This document shows positions 17,239 through 26,472 of a stretch of 64,000 bases of DNA, piece by piece. The notes under the pieces were generated by a model that made no database searches, was not told the origin of the DNA, and saw only the letters and a program-made list of their open reading frames with translations. The number at the start of each line of letters is the position of its first letter. Position 1 is the first letter of the stretch. The DNA is from Spirosoma radiotolerans (GTDB taxonomy: Bacteria; Bacteroidota; Bacteroidia; Cytophagales; Spirosomataceae): assembly GCF_000974425.1 (NCBI RefSeq), contig NZ_CP010429.1, forward strand, positions 1,426,001-1,490,000. The letters run 5' to 3'. Position numbers and translations under genes: made by a program.

Positions 17239-20200
17239 TTAGAATTTGACGTTCAAACCAAAGGTCACTACCCGGGTAGCGGGCGTAACACCATTGCTAA
17301 CTGTGCCATCGCTTGTCTCAGGGTCAACACCGTTGTATTTCGACCGGTAGGACGAGAAAATGAACGGCTGCTGAATGCTGCTAAATACCCGTAACGACTG
17401 CATGCGCAGTTTTGACGTAACACTGGATGGAAACGTGTAGCCAAAGTTGATGTTCCTTACTTTCACGAATGAACCGTCGAAATAAATAATAGCCGAGTTG
17501 TAGACCGGAAACTCCTGGCTTGAGTTCGGCCGGGGAAACTCATTCGTTGGGTTATTTGGCGTCCAGTAATCCACTTTAATCTGCTCATACCGGCCAGCCA
17601 GTTGGTTGTTATCGCGGTGGAAACCGCTCAGGATTGTCTGGCCAATCCGGGCATAAACAAAGAAGTTCAGGTCAAATCCTTTATAGCTGAACCGGTTCGT
17701 GATACCGCCACTCCAGGTCGGAATGTCGGAGCCCAGGAATACGCGGTCATCGGCCGTAATTTTACCGTCGCCGTTTGTATCCTGCACTTTAATCTGACCA
17801 ACCGCACTCTGGTATGATTTAGCTGCATCAGCCTCGTTGGTCTGCCAGATACCGGCTTTCTTATAATCATAGAACTCGGTCAGCGGTTTGCCAATAAACC
17901 GTTTGTTGCCTACGTCATCAACCGGTCCGTTAAATAGGGAGATAATCGATTCACTGTTCTTGGAGAACACAATATCGGATGTCCATTTAAAGCCACTTTT
18001 CGTATTCACGTTTACCGTGGATAAGCTCACTTCCACCCCTTTGTTCTGGGTCTCGCCGATGTTTCGGGTAACAGCGTTGAACCCGATGGATGTTGGCAAC
18101 TGGTCAGATAGCAGCAGGTCGGTTGTTTTCGTTTGATACAATTCGATAGCACCCGTTAACCGACCGCGCCACAGGCTGAAGTCGAGACCAACGTTTGTGG
18201 TAGTAGAGGTTTCCCACCGCAAATCGGGGTTACCAATCGTTTCTGGGCGATACCCGTAGGCGGGCGTATTGCCAAACGCATACACAGTACGTCCCAGCAA
18301 CCCCTGTGTTTGGTAGGGAGCTACGCCCTGGTTACCAACCGAACCGCGACTGACCCGTAGTTTCAGCAGATCAACCCAGGTAGATCCTTTCATGAAGTCT
18401 TCATTGCTGATATTCCAGCCCAGGGCAATACCAGGGAAATTACCATATTTGGTGTTTTCGCCAAACCGGCTTGATCCATCCCGGCGAATGGTGGCCGTAA
18501 CCAGGTATTTGTCTTTATAATCGTAGTTGACACGACCCATAAAGGAGTTGATCGTCCACTGGATCAGACCGCTACCGACACCCAGCACCGAACTGGCGTT
18601 CCCCACATTATAGAACGACTGCGTTTCGGCTGGAACGCCCTGCACGTTAATTTGATTTAACTCGGAGTTATCGCGCTGAATGGATTGTAGGGCTGTAATG
18701 CCAAGACTGTGATCGCCAATTTTTTTGTTGTACGTCACCACGTTCTCCAGCGTGTAGTCGAAATTGAAGGCAGCAGCGTTGGTCGCCTGTGGATCCCCGC
18801 CCTTCCGGGCGTTCGTTTGCGCACCGATAAAACGGCCATACCGGTTAATGGTAAAGTCAGGTCCGAAATTAACCCGGTACTTCAAGCCATCCAGAATGCT
18901 TACTTCGGCATAAACGCTGTTGAAAATGCGGTATTTCTTCCGTTCTTCAATCTGAGCACCCGGCACAACCTCGGCAAGTGGATTGGTCAGCAGGGCATCG
19001 TTGGTTGGCGAGAAAATCAATTTCCCGCTGTCATCGTAGGGGCGGCCAAGCGGGTTTTGCTGAAGGGTAAAATTGTATGGGTTCAGATTCTCGCCATTAC
19101 GTAAGTAATACATCATATAGGAAGAAATTCCCACTTTGAGTGCTTTGTTGATTTGGTGATCAATGTTGGCACGCAGCGAATAGCGGGTGAAATCCAGCCC
19201 GGGCATGATTCCTTTATCCTGGAAAAAGCCCGCTGAAATATAGAACTGCGTTTTTTCGTTCCCGCCCTGGATACCCAGCGAATGGTTCTGCTGAATTCCC
19301 TGCTTAAGAATCAAGGACTGCCAGTCAGTGTTGCGTCCCGCAGCTATACCCGCAGCTACATTGGGGTCGCCACCTAAAACAGCTACTTTTGAATCCGCAT
19401 AGGCATCCGCCACGCCCGTTGGGACTGGATTGCCGTTTGCGTCTTTGTAGTTACCTGTAGTGCGGTAAGCTTCCCGAACGAATTCGGCAAATTCGGAACC
19501 ACTGAATAACTTGACTTTATCAAGGGCATCGGTAAAGCCGACATAGTTATCGTAACTAATGGTTGTCTTACCGTTTGGGTTACCCCGTTTGGTCGTAACC
19601 AGCACAACGCCATTGGCCCCTCTGGCACCATAAATAGCCGTGGCGGTAGCATCTTTCAGGATCTCCATCGAACCCACGTCGTTCGGGTTGATGTCTTCGT
19701 ACTCTCTTGCCAGCGGAATCCCATCCACAACGTAGAGCGGGTCATTACCGGCATTGAACGAACGACGTCCCCGAATCCGAATCGTTGGCACCGAGCCCGG
19801 CCGGCTTCCCGACTGCGCCACATCCACACCCGCAACCCGGCCCTGCATGGCCTGACCAATGTTGGTGATGGGTTGTTCGGTAATTTGCTTGGGTGTCACT
19901 GACGAGATAGCCCCGGTTGTCTGGCTCTTTTTCAGCGAACCATAACCTACCACCACCACTTCATTCAGCGCGCGGGTATCGGTACTCAGGGTTAGGTTGA
20001 CGGCTGATTTATTGCCGACAGTGACCTCCTGGGTCACAAAGCCGACCGCCGAGAAAACCAGCACAGACTGGCTATTGGTCACCGATATACGGTATTCGCC
20101 GTTGGCGTCGGTGGTGGTACCACGGGTAGTTCCTTTCACGGCAACGTTGACGCCTGGCAAACCCGCATTATCGTCGGACGAGAGCACTTTTCCTGTTACG

Positions 20201-20343
20201 GTGCGCTCCTGCGCTGGATTTCCGGTTAGTAGCCGAGGTGAAGGCGGAGCGCTCAACGCCGGTTGGCCAGCCAGCACGAGTGCCGTCAGACCAAGCAGAG
20301 GAAGCCACGCCAGGCGTGGTGGTTGGGTAATAGTTGTCTGCAT
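17239..20343 (-). CDS. SusC/RagA-family TonB-linked outer membrane transporter
   Basis: The 1034-residue TonB-dependent transporter has a signal peptide, an N-terminal carboxypeptidase-regulatory-like domain (about 47-125, VTGKVLSSDDNAGLPGVNVA), the SusC plug motif NEVVVVGYGSLKKS and GRVAGVDVAQSGSRPG, then a 22-strand barrel ending in VVTFGLNVKF with the terminal Phe of outer membrane barrels. It works with the SusD lipoprotein downstream to import a ligand using TonB energy. It lies 30 bp after fecR. No extra signalling domain is obvious beyond the regulatory-like domain. Confidence 0.97.
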   Translation of the reverse strand: MQTTITQPPRLAWLPLLGLTALVLAGQPALSAPPSPRLLTGNPAQERTVTGKVLSSDDNAGLPGVNVAVKGTTRGTTTDANGEYRISVTNSQSVLVFSAVGFVTQEVTVGNKSAVNLTLSTDTRALNEVVVVGYGSLKKSQTTGAISSVTPKQITEQPITNIGQAMQGRVAGVDVAQSGSRPGSVPTIRIRGRRSFNAGNDPLYVVDGIPLAREYEDINPNDVGSMEILKDATATAIYGARGANGVVLVTTKRGNPNGKTTISYDNYVGFTDALDKVKLFSGSEFAEFVREAYRTTGNYKDANGNPVPTGVADAYADSKVAVLGGDPNVAAGIAAGRNTDWQSLILKQGIQQNHSLGIQGGNEKTQFYISAGFFQDKGIMPGLDFTRYSLRANIDHQINKALKVGISSYMMYYLRNGENLNPYNFTLQQNPLGRPYDDSGKLIFSPTNDALLTNPLAEVVPGAQIEERKKYRIFNSVYAEVSILDGLKYRVNFGPDFTINRYGRFIGAQTNARKGGDPQATNAAAFNFDYTLENVVTYNKKIGDHSLGITALQSIQRDNSELNQINVQGVPAETQSFYNVGNASSVLGVGSGLIQWTINSFMGRVNYDYKDKYLVTATIRRDGSSRFGENTKYGNFPGIALGWNISNEDFMKGSTWVDLLKLRVSRGSVGNQGVAPYQTQGLLGRTVYAFGNTPAYGYRPETIGNPDLRWETSTTTNVGLDFSLWRGRLTGAIELYQTKTTDLLLSDQLPTSIGFNAVTRNIGETQNKGVEVSLSTVNVNTKSGFKWTSDIVFSKNSESIISLFNGPVDDVGNKRFIGKPLTEFYDYKKAGIWQTNEADAAKSYQSAVGQIKVQDTNGDGKITADDRVFLGSDIPTWSGGITNRFSYKGFDLNFFVYARIGQTILSGFHRDNNQLAGRYEQIKVDYWTPNNPTNEFPRPNSSQEFPVYNSAIIYFDGSFVKVRNINFGYTFPSSVTSKLRMQSLRVFSSIQQPFIFSSYRSKYNGVDPETSDGTVSNGVTPATRVVTFGLNVKF

Positions 20344-20373
20344 GTTAGATTAGATTAGTGTAAAGGTTATTGA

Positions 20374-21189
20374 CTAGGGTAAGATCCTGGCTGGTCCAGC
20401 CGCCACCTCGATGGCTTCACCGGGGTTAAGTTGAATAGGACCTTGGTGCTTTAGCAGCAAGTTGACTTGCCCTGAGGTTAGGGCTACATAAGTGCCTTTG
20501 GGACGTTGCCGTACCCGAAAGATGGTGCCGAGCGCTTCAATCGTAAGCCCACCTGTATGGACCCTGAACAGCCGAGCCGATGAGGTGTCACTCCGGTGTG
20601 TTATCGCGAAATCAGCTTCTCCGTCCAGCCATACAGCTCTTGGCGTTTCGTCCCCCCATCTTCGTGCATACCGAACGCTGCTATTGGGATAAAGCGTCAT
20701 GGTTGAGTTGTCGGGTAGGCGGATCTGTCGGGTTTGACCAGCTGGTGCATTGATGCTCCAAACCGATTGGTTAGGGCCGTACTGCATCCAGAGGGCCCAG
20801 CCAATTAGTGCTATTACGCCCGATGCGGCCAGCGCCGTCCGGATAAAATACCACCAGCCAACAACGGCTCGTACGTCGGGTTGAAGCGGGCGAACATCGT
20901 CCATTGTCTGGAGTGATTCGCGAATCCGCCCCCATACCGATGAAACATCATCCGCTGACAGGCCCGGCAGGTAGGGGAGGCTACCCGTACGAATCAATTC
21001 ACGTGCTGTCTCAACCGTCTCTTCCTGATGAGGATGATTCAAAAGCCATATGTGCCAATACGAGGCTACCTCTTCGTCGTTAGGGTGTTTCACCCAACGG
21101 ACAAACAGGTCGTCGAGGGCGAACTCCTCAGCGCTGTAGGCAGAATATGACTTATTAGACACGGTATGTAACAGTTTCGTGTAAGTCAA
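20374..21189 (-). CDS. FecR-family anti-sigma/regulator protein
   Basis: The 271-residue inner membrane regulator has a cytoplasmic N-terminal segment (WVKHPNDEEVASYWHIWL, the usual anti-sigma region), one membrane helix (about 109-131, ALAASGVIALIGWALWMQY), and a periplasmic FecR domain (about 135-230, INAPAGQTRQIRLPDNSTMTL; VWLDGEADFAI; FRVHTGGLTIEALGTIFRV). It would pass a ligand signal from SusC to an ECF sigma factor. No sigma gene lies on either side, unlike the usual order. It ends early compared with members that carry a secretin/TonB-short domain (STN-binding tail), so the C-terminus is short. Confidence 0.9.
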   Translation of the reverse strand: MTYTKLLHTVSNKSYSAYSAEEFALDDLFVRWVKHPNDEEVASYWHIWLLNHPHQEETVETARELIRTGSLPYLPGLSADDVSSVWGRIRESLQTMDDVRPLQPDVRAVVGWWYFIRTALAASGVIALIGWALWMQYGPNQSVWSINAPAGQTRQIRLPDNSTMTLYPNSSVRYARRWGDETPRAVWLDGEADFAITHRSDTSSARLFRVHTGGLTIEALGTIFRVRQRPKGTYVALTSGQVNLLLKHQGPIQLNPGEAIEVAAGPARILP

Positions 21190-21716
21190 AGCGCCAGGCG
21201 TAAGGGTTTCTACTTATGATAGTAAGTCTTTAGACATCGAGGGAAAGTTGGTTAGTGGTTATATTAATTATGGACTATTTGACGATTGAGGCAATAATGT
21301 TGAAACTGTAGTTTCTTCAACACTATCGTAAGCTTGTAAATAATAATAGATAATAGAAAGAAAAAACCAACTTTTTTTTATGCAAGCGTTACCGGGAACG
21401 TTCCCGAACAGGAGCCATAGTAGATTTTCTTGGAAGAAACCTAGTTTTAAAACTAACCTTAGTTCGTCTTTGAGAAGTAGTCAATAAGAATGCAAACGGG
21501 CAGATATTGTATTTATCTCATATGGCTCTACTAAGGATAGTTTATTTTTATAGACTTTACGGTATTATACGGATTACTTTATGGCGTTTTCACGAACTGC
21601 TTTCACTTTTTCCTTTGTCCATTTACTATAAATTAATCGTATTTGGCTGATTTATAAGTAACCGCAGCAATTAGTAGTCTAACCATTGTTGTCTTTATCG
21701 GTTATGTATTCATCGC
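21190..21716. other. 527-bp non-coding stretch upstream of fecR
   Basis: This AT-rich gap between the divergent fecR and the 21717 gene holds no credible gene. It contains a perfect 14-bp palindrome (21393-21406, listed separately), a weak hairpin near 21300, and several AT-rich tracts. I found no perfect -7 box for either gene. Confidence 0.6.
21393..21406. promoter_or_regulatory. Candidate LacI-type operator
   Basis: CGGGAACGTTCCCG is a perfect 14-bp palindrome with the central AACGTT common to LacI-family operators. It overlaps an imperfect palindrome centred on CCGG (21387-21403). It lies about 200 bp upstream of fecR and 310 bp upstream of the 21717 gene, so it may control the SusCD locus. 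The assignment to LacI is inferred from symmetry only. Confidence 0.35.
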
Positions 21717-22541
21717 ATGATGAAAAGAAACACACAACCTAGGCAGACAACTCTTCAATACATTGTACAGATCGCTTGTACAAGTCTTTTTTTATTTTTG
21801 ATACCCTGGCAGGTACGTTCCGGAACTGTATGTCAACCTCTGGAAAAGAAAGCCGATACAACAAGCGCTCAGTTAGCGCAGCCTAAATCGTTGACCTTTA
21901 CGGCGTCTACTGATCAACGGTTTTTCTTCTTTAAGGATACTCGCACTGAAGATAATCGCCGGATTCCGGTCAGTGTGTATGGCGTGAGAGCGGGTTTTTT
22001 GTTTCCGCCGAAACGGGATAGGCCTGCGCTTCAGGGCGGTCGGTCGGCCAGTTTTAAGGCGGGGGCTGGTTTTTATTTTCTCAATCAGCGTATTGATCGG
22101 CCGGGCCTGTTGCCCAATACGTCAGAATCGGTCACGCGCCATCTGCGCATTGCCACCGTCTATTATGAGCGTTATCTGCTCCGCCGAAAATCCTTTGAAG
22201 TTAGTTTGCCCATTGAGGTTGGGTATGGCCATTCCAGATATGAAATCAACGATGACCAAGCTGGTAGAAATGAAGTGGCCAGGGGTGTTTTTTTGCCGTT
22301 GGGCGTGGGAGTATCGGCAGCCTATCAGTTCCCGGTCGTGCGCTGGCTACGTCCATTGCACTGGTTTGGCCTCAATGTACTGACAGGCTACCGATTTATT
22401 TTGAAGCGGGATGTCCCCGAAAGTCAAATCAATTATACCGGACTTTACTTATCTGTAGGACCATCGTTTTTTCTCGAAAACCTGACCGCCGACGTAAAGC
22501 GCTGGCGGCAGAAACGCAAAAAAGCCGATAAAATCCGGTAG
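21717..22541 (+). CDS. Secreted beta-strand-rich protein of unknown function (274 aa)
   Basis: Not recognised. The N-terminus has a positively charged segment followed by a hydrophobic stretch (about 17-36, IACTSLFLFLIPWQV). The mature part has alternating strands (SVYGVRAGFLFPP, ASFKAGAGFYFLNQR, VTRHLRIATVYYERYL, GVFLPLGVGVSAAYQF, GLYLSVGPSFF), compatible with a small outer membrane beta barrel of about 8-10 strands. The last 20 residues are very basic (KRWRQKRKKADK), which is unusual for a barrel C-terminus. It ends 5 bp from the convergent OsmC gene. Confidence 0.6.
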   Translation: MMKRNTQPRQTTLQYIVQIACTSLFLFLIPWQVRSGTVCQPLEKKADTTSAQLAQPKSLTFTASTDQRFFFFKDTRTEDNRRIPVSVYGVRAGFLFPPKRDRPALQGGRSASFKAGAGFYFLNQRIDRPGLLPNTSESVTRHLRIATVYYERYLLRRKSFEVSLPIEVGYGHSRYEINDDQAGRNEVARGVFLPLGVGVSAAYQFPVVRWLRPLHWFGLNVLTGYRFILKRDVPESQINYTGLYLSVGPSFFLENLTADVKRWRQKRKKADKIR

Positions 22542-22546
22542 CCCAG

Positions 22547-22981
22547 TTATTCCGAAATGGGAATGCTGTCTTCCCACCGAATGCTCACGGCCTGTTCAAT
22601 GTCAGGGTGCAGGCTGATGGCTACCGGGCACGTATGCGCAATGGCTTCAAGACGAGCGCGGGTTGCATCATCGGGTAACCCATCGCTATGTAGTGTCAGG
22701 TCAATCTCAATGCGAGCGATGCGCCTTGGCGGCTGGCTGGTCATGATTTTGGTTACGTCCAGCTTACTTCCCTTCAATTCAATACCCTCCCGACGAGCAA
22801 AAATAGCCATTGTTGTAATAATACAGGTGCCCAGTGCATTGGCAACCAGATCCGTAGGAGAAAAAGCTTCACCCCGGCCCTGGTTATCGGTAGGAGCGTC
22901 GGTGTTGATGTGGGTACCCGATTGCAGATGGACGCATTCAGTGCGTAAGTCACCCAGGTAGTCAATATGAATGGTTGCCAT
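22547..22981 (-). CDS. OsmC/Ohr-family peroxidase-like protein
   Basis: OsmC-family proteins reduce organic hydroperoxides with a pair of cysteines. Here Cys53 (ALGTCIITTMAIFARR) and Cys118 (IAHTCPVAISLHP) are both present, as are GRGEAFSPTDLVANAL and the central helix. The 144-residue length is normal. It belongs to the OsmC-like group rather than the strict Ohr group, judging from the ending VSIRWEDS. It is cytoplasmic and a single gene convergent with the 21717 gene. Confidence 0.9.
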   Translation of the reverse strand: MATIHIDYLGDLRTECVHLQSGTHINTDAPTDNQGRGEAFSPTDLVANALGTCIITTMAIFARREGIELKGSKLDVTKIMTSQPPRRIARIEIDLTLHSDGLPDDATRARLEAIAHTCPVAISLHPDIEQAVSIRWEDSIPISE

Positions 22982-23230
22982 AAAACGGTAAATAAGAGAT
23001 TTGTAGGGGTAAGTCGTTAACGCAAACCAGTTAAGGCTGTCTGTTCGGTGCTGTGCAGCATCCCGACGGTTGCCGGTACTGGTGATCTACAAACTTACAA
23101 CTTATGGCTTTTATCCCTTCCTGATTTATAAACTTAAACATATAGATGAACGGATAGTTACGCTAATACTTCGGCTTGATGTTGGTAACGATAGCAAAAA
23201 ATAGTATTTTTATTTCAGGATTTTACGACG

Positions 23231-24016
23231 ATGAGAACTATATACGTATTGACTGGTTTTTTGCTATGCACCTTTCTTCTGCCTGTGCAGCGGGCCGCAG
23301 CGCAAAAAGCTGATGCTGAAGAGGATAATTATAAGACCATAACCACGTTTGGCATCACAACAAACACAAACTCGGGTATTGTTGGCGGCTTTGTGTTCAG
23401 GCAATCCAGGCAGTTGTCCAATTCGCTGTTCGGGATGCCGCAGTACCGGTATCTCAGCGTTGAACTAGTAAATGTAAAACACCCCAAAGAACTCCGGTCA
23501 TCCATTAATAATATCGGTTCCGGTTATCTGGATGGAAAGGAAAATTACCTGTTTGTTTTGCGGCCTTCCTATGGCAGGGAGGTGAAATTGTTCCAGCGTA
23601 GCGCCGATGAAGGAATTGCCATCAGTGGTATTCTGGCTGCGGGCCCGTCGTTGGGCATCATTAAGCCTTATTATCTTGAAGTTTCTTACGGAAACCAGAC
23701 CCGAACCGTGCCTGCATCACAGGTTAATGGATTTGCTACCTCGGCTGGCGAAACCGTTACGGGAGCCGGTGGCTTTTTTCAGGGAATTGGCGAATCGAAG
23801 CTGACCGTTGGCCTGCACTTAAAAGCGGCACTCAGTTTCGAACTGAGTGCCTTTCGAAACAATACCACGGGTGTTGAAATTGGTTTTCTGGCCGAAGCTT
23901 TCCCCAATAAGATCGTTATCATCCCCAACCCCGATCCGGCTGGCAAACGCGAAGACGGAAACCGTAGTTTCTTCACATCGGGGTATATTACTTTATTTTT
24001 TGGTAGCAAAAAATAA
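23231..24016 (+). CDS. Secreted protein of unknown function (261 aa), barrel-like
   Basis: Not recognised. It has a signal peptide (about 1-24, ending RAAAQ) and then a beta-rich pattern: TTFGITTNTNSGIVGGFVFRQSR, LSVELVNVKHPKELRS, YLFVLRPSYGREVKLFQR, LTVGLHLKAALSFELSAF and a terminal FFTSGYITLFFGSKK. The NTNSG-GGF start and aromatic-ended strands suggest an outer membrane beta-barrel protein. I know of similar hypothetical proteins near lipA in Cytophagales but cannot name a family. Function unknown. Confidence 0.65.
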   Translation: MRTIYVLTGFLLCTFLLPVQRAAAQKADAEEDNYKTITTFGITTNTNSGIVGGFVFRQSRQLSNSLFGMPQYRYLSVELVNVKHPKELRSSINNIGSGYLDGKENYLFVLRPSYGREVKLFQRSADEGIAISGILAAGPSLGIIKPYYLEVSYGNQTRTVPASQVNGFATSAGETVTGAGGFFQGIGESKLTVGLHLKAALSFELSAFRNNTTGVEIGFLAEAFPNKIVIIPNPDPAGKREDGNRSFFTSGYITLFFGSKK

Positions 24017-24150
24017 ACAGACGAGCGGAAAGGCTAACGCGTAGATCGACATCACCGCCCGCCTATACGCTCGTCCCGTTTGCGTCCTCCATCCCGATTT
24101 GTGAACTTTACGTTCGAAAAACGAATTTTGCTGGAAAGGATTGAGGTGAC

Positions 24151-25044
24151 ATGATTGAACTACCCGTAATACCCTCCGAACAACAACGTAACCGGGCGGG
24201 CGTACCGAAACGTCCCGACTGGCTTCGCGTGAAACTGCCCATTGGCCCCGAATATGCAAAAGTTCGTAAGTTGGTGGATGAACACAAGCTCCATACAATT
24301 TGCGAGAGTGGCAACTGCCCGAACATGGGCGAGTGCTGGGGAGCCGGCACCGCTACCTTTATGATTTTAGGGAACGTGTGCACCAGAAGCTGTACCTTTT
24401 GTGCTGTCGCAACAGGCCGTCCCAATGAATATGATACCGATGAGCCTCGTCGCGTAGCCGAAGCGATCGTACTGATGAAGGTTAAGCATGCGGTACTGAC
24501 ATCCGTCAATCGAGATGAGCTAAAAGACCGGGGTGCCGAAATCTGGTACCAAACGGTACGATTGATTAAAGAAGCGTCGCCTGCAACGACTATTGAGACG
24601 TTGATTCCTGATACGAAAGGCAATTGGGAAGCTCTCGAACGCATGATTTCGGCGGGTCAGGAAGTTGTTTCGCATAATATGGAAACAGTTGAGCGGCTCT
24701 ATCGACGCGTTCGGCCACAGGCTCGCTATGAGCGTAGTCTGGAGCAAATCCGGCGTACGAAAGAATACGGCCAACGTACAAAGTCGGGTATTATGCTCGG
24801 TCTGGGCGAAACCTACGACGAGGTAGCAAAAGCAATGGATGACCTGGCGGCAAACGGACTCGATATTTTAACATTAGGCCAGTATCTGCAGCCAACCAAA
24901 ATGCACCATGAGGTGATCGAATGGATTCATCCCGAAACCTTTGCTAAATACCGCGAAGAAGGGCTGAAACGTGGCCTGAAATACGTCGAGTCTGGCCCAT
25001 TGGTTCGATCGAGTTACCATGCCGAGAAGCATGTGAACGTATAA
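24151..25044 (+). CDS. lipA: Lipoyl synthase
   Basis: LipA is a radical SAM enzyme that inserts two sulfurs into protein-bound octanoyl groups to make lipoyl cofactors of 2-oxoacid dehydrogenases. Both iron-sulfur clusters are visible: the auxiliary cluster Cys51, Cys56, Cys62 ([12 protein letters not shown]) and the radical SAM cluster Cys77, Cys81, Cys84 (CTRSCTFC). The end [16 protein letters not shown] supplies the conserved Arg-Ser-Ser ligand motif. Length of 297 is normal. Confidence 0.98.
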   Translation: MIELPVIPSEQQRNRAGVPKRPDWLRVKLPIGPEYAKVRKLVDEHKLHTICESGNCPNMGECWGAGTATFMILGNVCTRSCTFCAVATGRPNEYDTDEPRRVAEAIVLMKVKHAVLTSVNRDELKDRGAEIWYQTVRLIKEASPATTIETLIPDTKGNWEALERMISAGQEVVSHNMETVERLYRRVRPQARYERSLEQIRRTKEYGQRTKSGIMLGLGETYDEVAKAMDDLAANGLDILTLGQYLQPTKMHHEVIEWIHPETFAKYREEGLKRGLKYVESGPLVRSSYHAEKHVNV

Positions 25045-25190
25045 AAAGTGGTAAATCGTGAGTGATTAATGACGTCGGTATAAATGTGGGTCAGCCGCTC
25101 ACCGCTTTCACGACTTCTTAAAACAATTAAGTTTATTATAGACTTAGAGAAGAGAGTCCGGGCCCTGGGTTCGGACTTTTTCTTTGCCGC

Positions 25191-26387
25191 ATGAAAAAAT
25201 ACGACTTCATCATTGCCGGGGGAGGCATGGCGGGCTTGAGTCTGGCATATTACTTAAGTCAGTCACCGTTACGCGACCGAAGCATTTTAATCCTGGACCG
25301 GGAAGCTAAAAATAGCAACGACCGCACCTGGTGTTTCTGGGAGCGAAAAAATGAGCCCTCTCCTTCCGAAAGCAAAGGTGAACCGGCCATCTGGTCAAAC
25401 CCCTTTCAGTCTATACTGTTTCGCTCCTGGGATACGGTCAGTTTTCATGGCACAACTTACGCCGGACCGATAGACATGGGGGCGTACCAGTACAAGATGC
25501 TACGAGGTATTGATTTCTACGCGTTCATACGACAGGAACTGGCCAAATACCCCAATATTGATTGGAAGCAGGCAACCATTAATCGAATAAAAGATACCCC
25601 ACAGGGAGGGTTTGTGATTGCCGATGATGCGCCATACATTGCTGACTATGTGTTCGATAGTACATTTCTGCTCAAGCTAGATCAGCCCGAAAACCACAAT
25701 CTATTACAACATTTTAAGGGATGGGTTATTAAGACTGAGCATGTGTGCTTTGACCCCCAACGGCCTGAAATCATGGACTTTCGGGTGGAACAACACGGCG
25801 ATTGCCGGTTTCTGTACGTATTGCCCTTCGATGAACGAAGGGCGTTGGTCGAGTTTACATTATTTAATGACAAACTGCTCACCGATAGCGAGTACGAGTT
25901 GGAGCTACGTCAATACATCAACCGATACCTGCAGGCTGGTGCGTATGAAATTACCGAAACTGAGTATGGTGTAATTCCGATGTCGGATGAGCCCGCCCCG
26001 GAAAATCCGTTTGATCACATTGTTCGGATTGGCACATCGGGTGGTTATACCAAAGCTTCAACGGGCTACACATTCCAGCGAACACAACGGTATTTGCAAA
26101 CGATTGTCCAAAATCTGGTAAAAACGGGCAAGCCTCACCGGCCGGCTCCCTGGTTTGGCCGCCGATTTAAACTTTATGACAGTATTTTCCTGAATGTACT
26201 GGAGAAGCATCGGCACCCGGCCGATGATATTTTTACCCGCGTCTATACCGAAAATCCGGGGCGGGTCTTCACATTTCTGGATGAAGACACAAGCTTTATA
26301 GACGAATTACGGCTGTTTACAACCATGCCATTCAGGCCGTTTCTTAATGCCTTTTTTGATGTATTACGCCGAAAGATAGTCGGGTGA
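25191..26387 (+). CDS. crtY: Lycopene cyclase (CrtY-type)
   Basis: The flavoprotein cyclises lycopene ends to beta-ionone rings in carotenoid synthesis, on the cytoplasmic membrane face. It starts with the dinucleotide fold YDFIIAGGGMAGLSLAYYLS, followed by RTWCFWERK (about 46-54), the CrtY Trp-Cys-Phe-Trp signature. PMSDEPAPENPFDHIVRIGTSGG (about 264-286) matches the FAD/substrate loop. The 398-residue length fits. No other crt gene is in the window, so it is separate from the main carotenoid cluster. Such pigments are typical of orange or yellow Cytophagales. Confidence 0.88.
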   Translation: MKKYDFIIAGGGMAGLSLAYYLSQSPLRDRSILILDREAKNSNDRTWCFWERKNEPSPSESKGEPAIWSNPFQSILFRSWDTVSFHGTTYAGPIDMGAYQYKMLRGIDFYAFIRQELAKYPNIDWKQATINRIKDTPQGGFVIADDAPYIADYVFDSTFLLKLDQPENHNLLQHFKGWVIKTEHVCFDPQRPEIMDFRVEQHGDCRFLYVLPFDERRALVEFTLFNDKLLTDSEYELELRQYINRYLQAGAYEITETEYGVIPMSDEPAPENPFDHIVRIGTSGGYTKASTGYTFQRTQRYLQTIVQNLVKTGKPHRPAPWFGRRFKLYDSIFLNVLEKHRHPADDIFTRVYTENPGRVFTFLDEDTSFIDELRLFTTMPFRPFLNAFFDVLRRKIVG

Positions 26388-26411
26388 GCGTAATCCGACT
26401 TAGTTATCGGC

Positions 26412-26441
26412 TTGTGCCCTACACAGAAACTCGTAGCTTTG
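26412..26441 (+). promoter_or_regulatory. Promoter of metK
   Basis: TTG (26412-26414), 19 nt, then TAGCTTTG (26434-26441) match the Bacteroidota -33/-7 consensus well. The start codon of metK is 31 nt further on. The short leader leaves no room for a SAM riboswitch. Confidence 0.65.
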
Positions 26442-26472
26442 CACTTTCAAACCAAGTTCTATAGATAGCGCA

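Noticed and set aside
24020..24075. Imperfect 15-nt inverted repeat (about 12 of 15 pairs) between the 23231 gene and lipA
   Set aside because: The loop is 26 nt and there is no T tract, so it was not strong enough to call a terminator.
26388..26472. Possible SAM riboswitch before metK
   Set aside because: The leader after the -7 box is about 25-30 nt and shows no aptamer-like structure.
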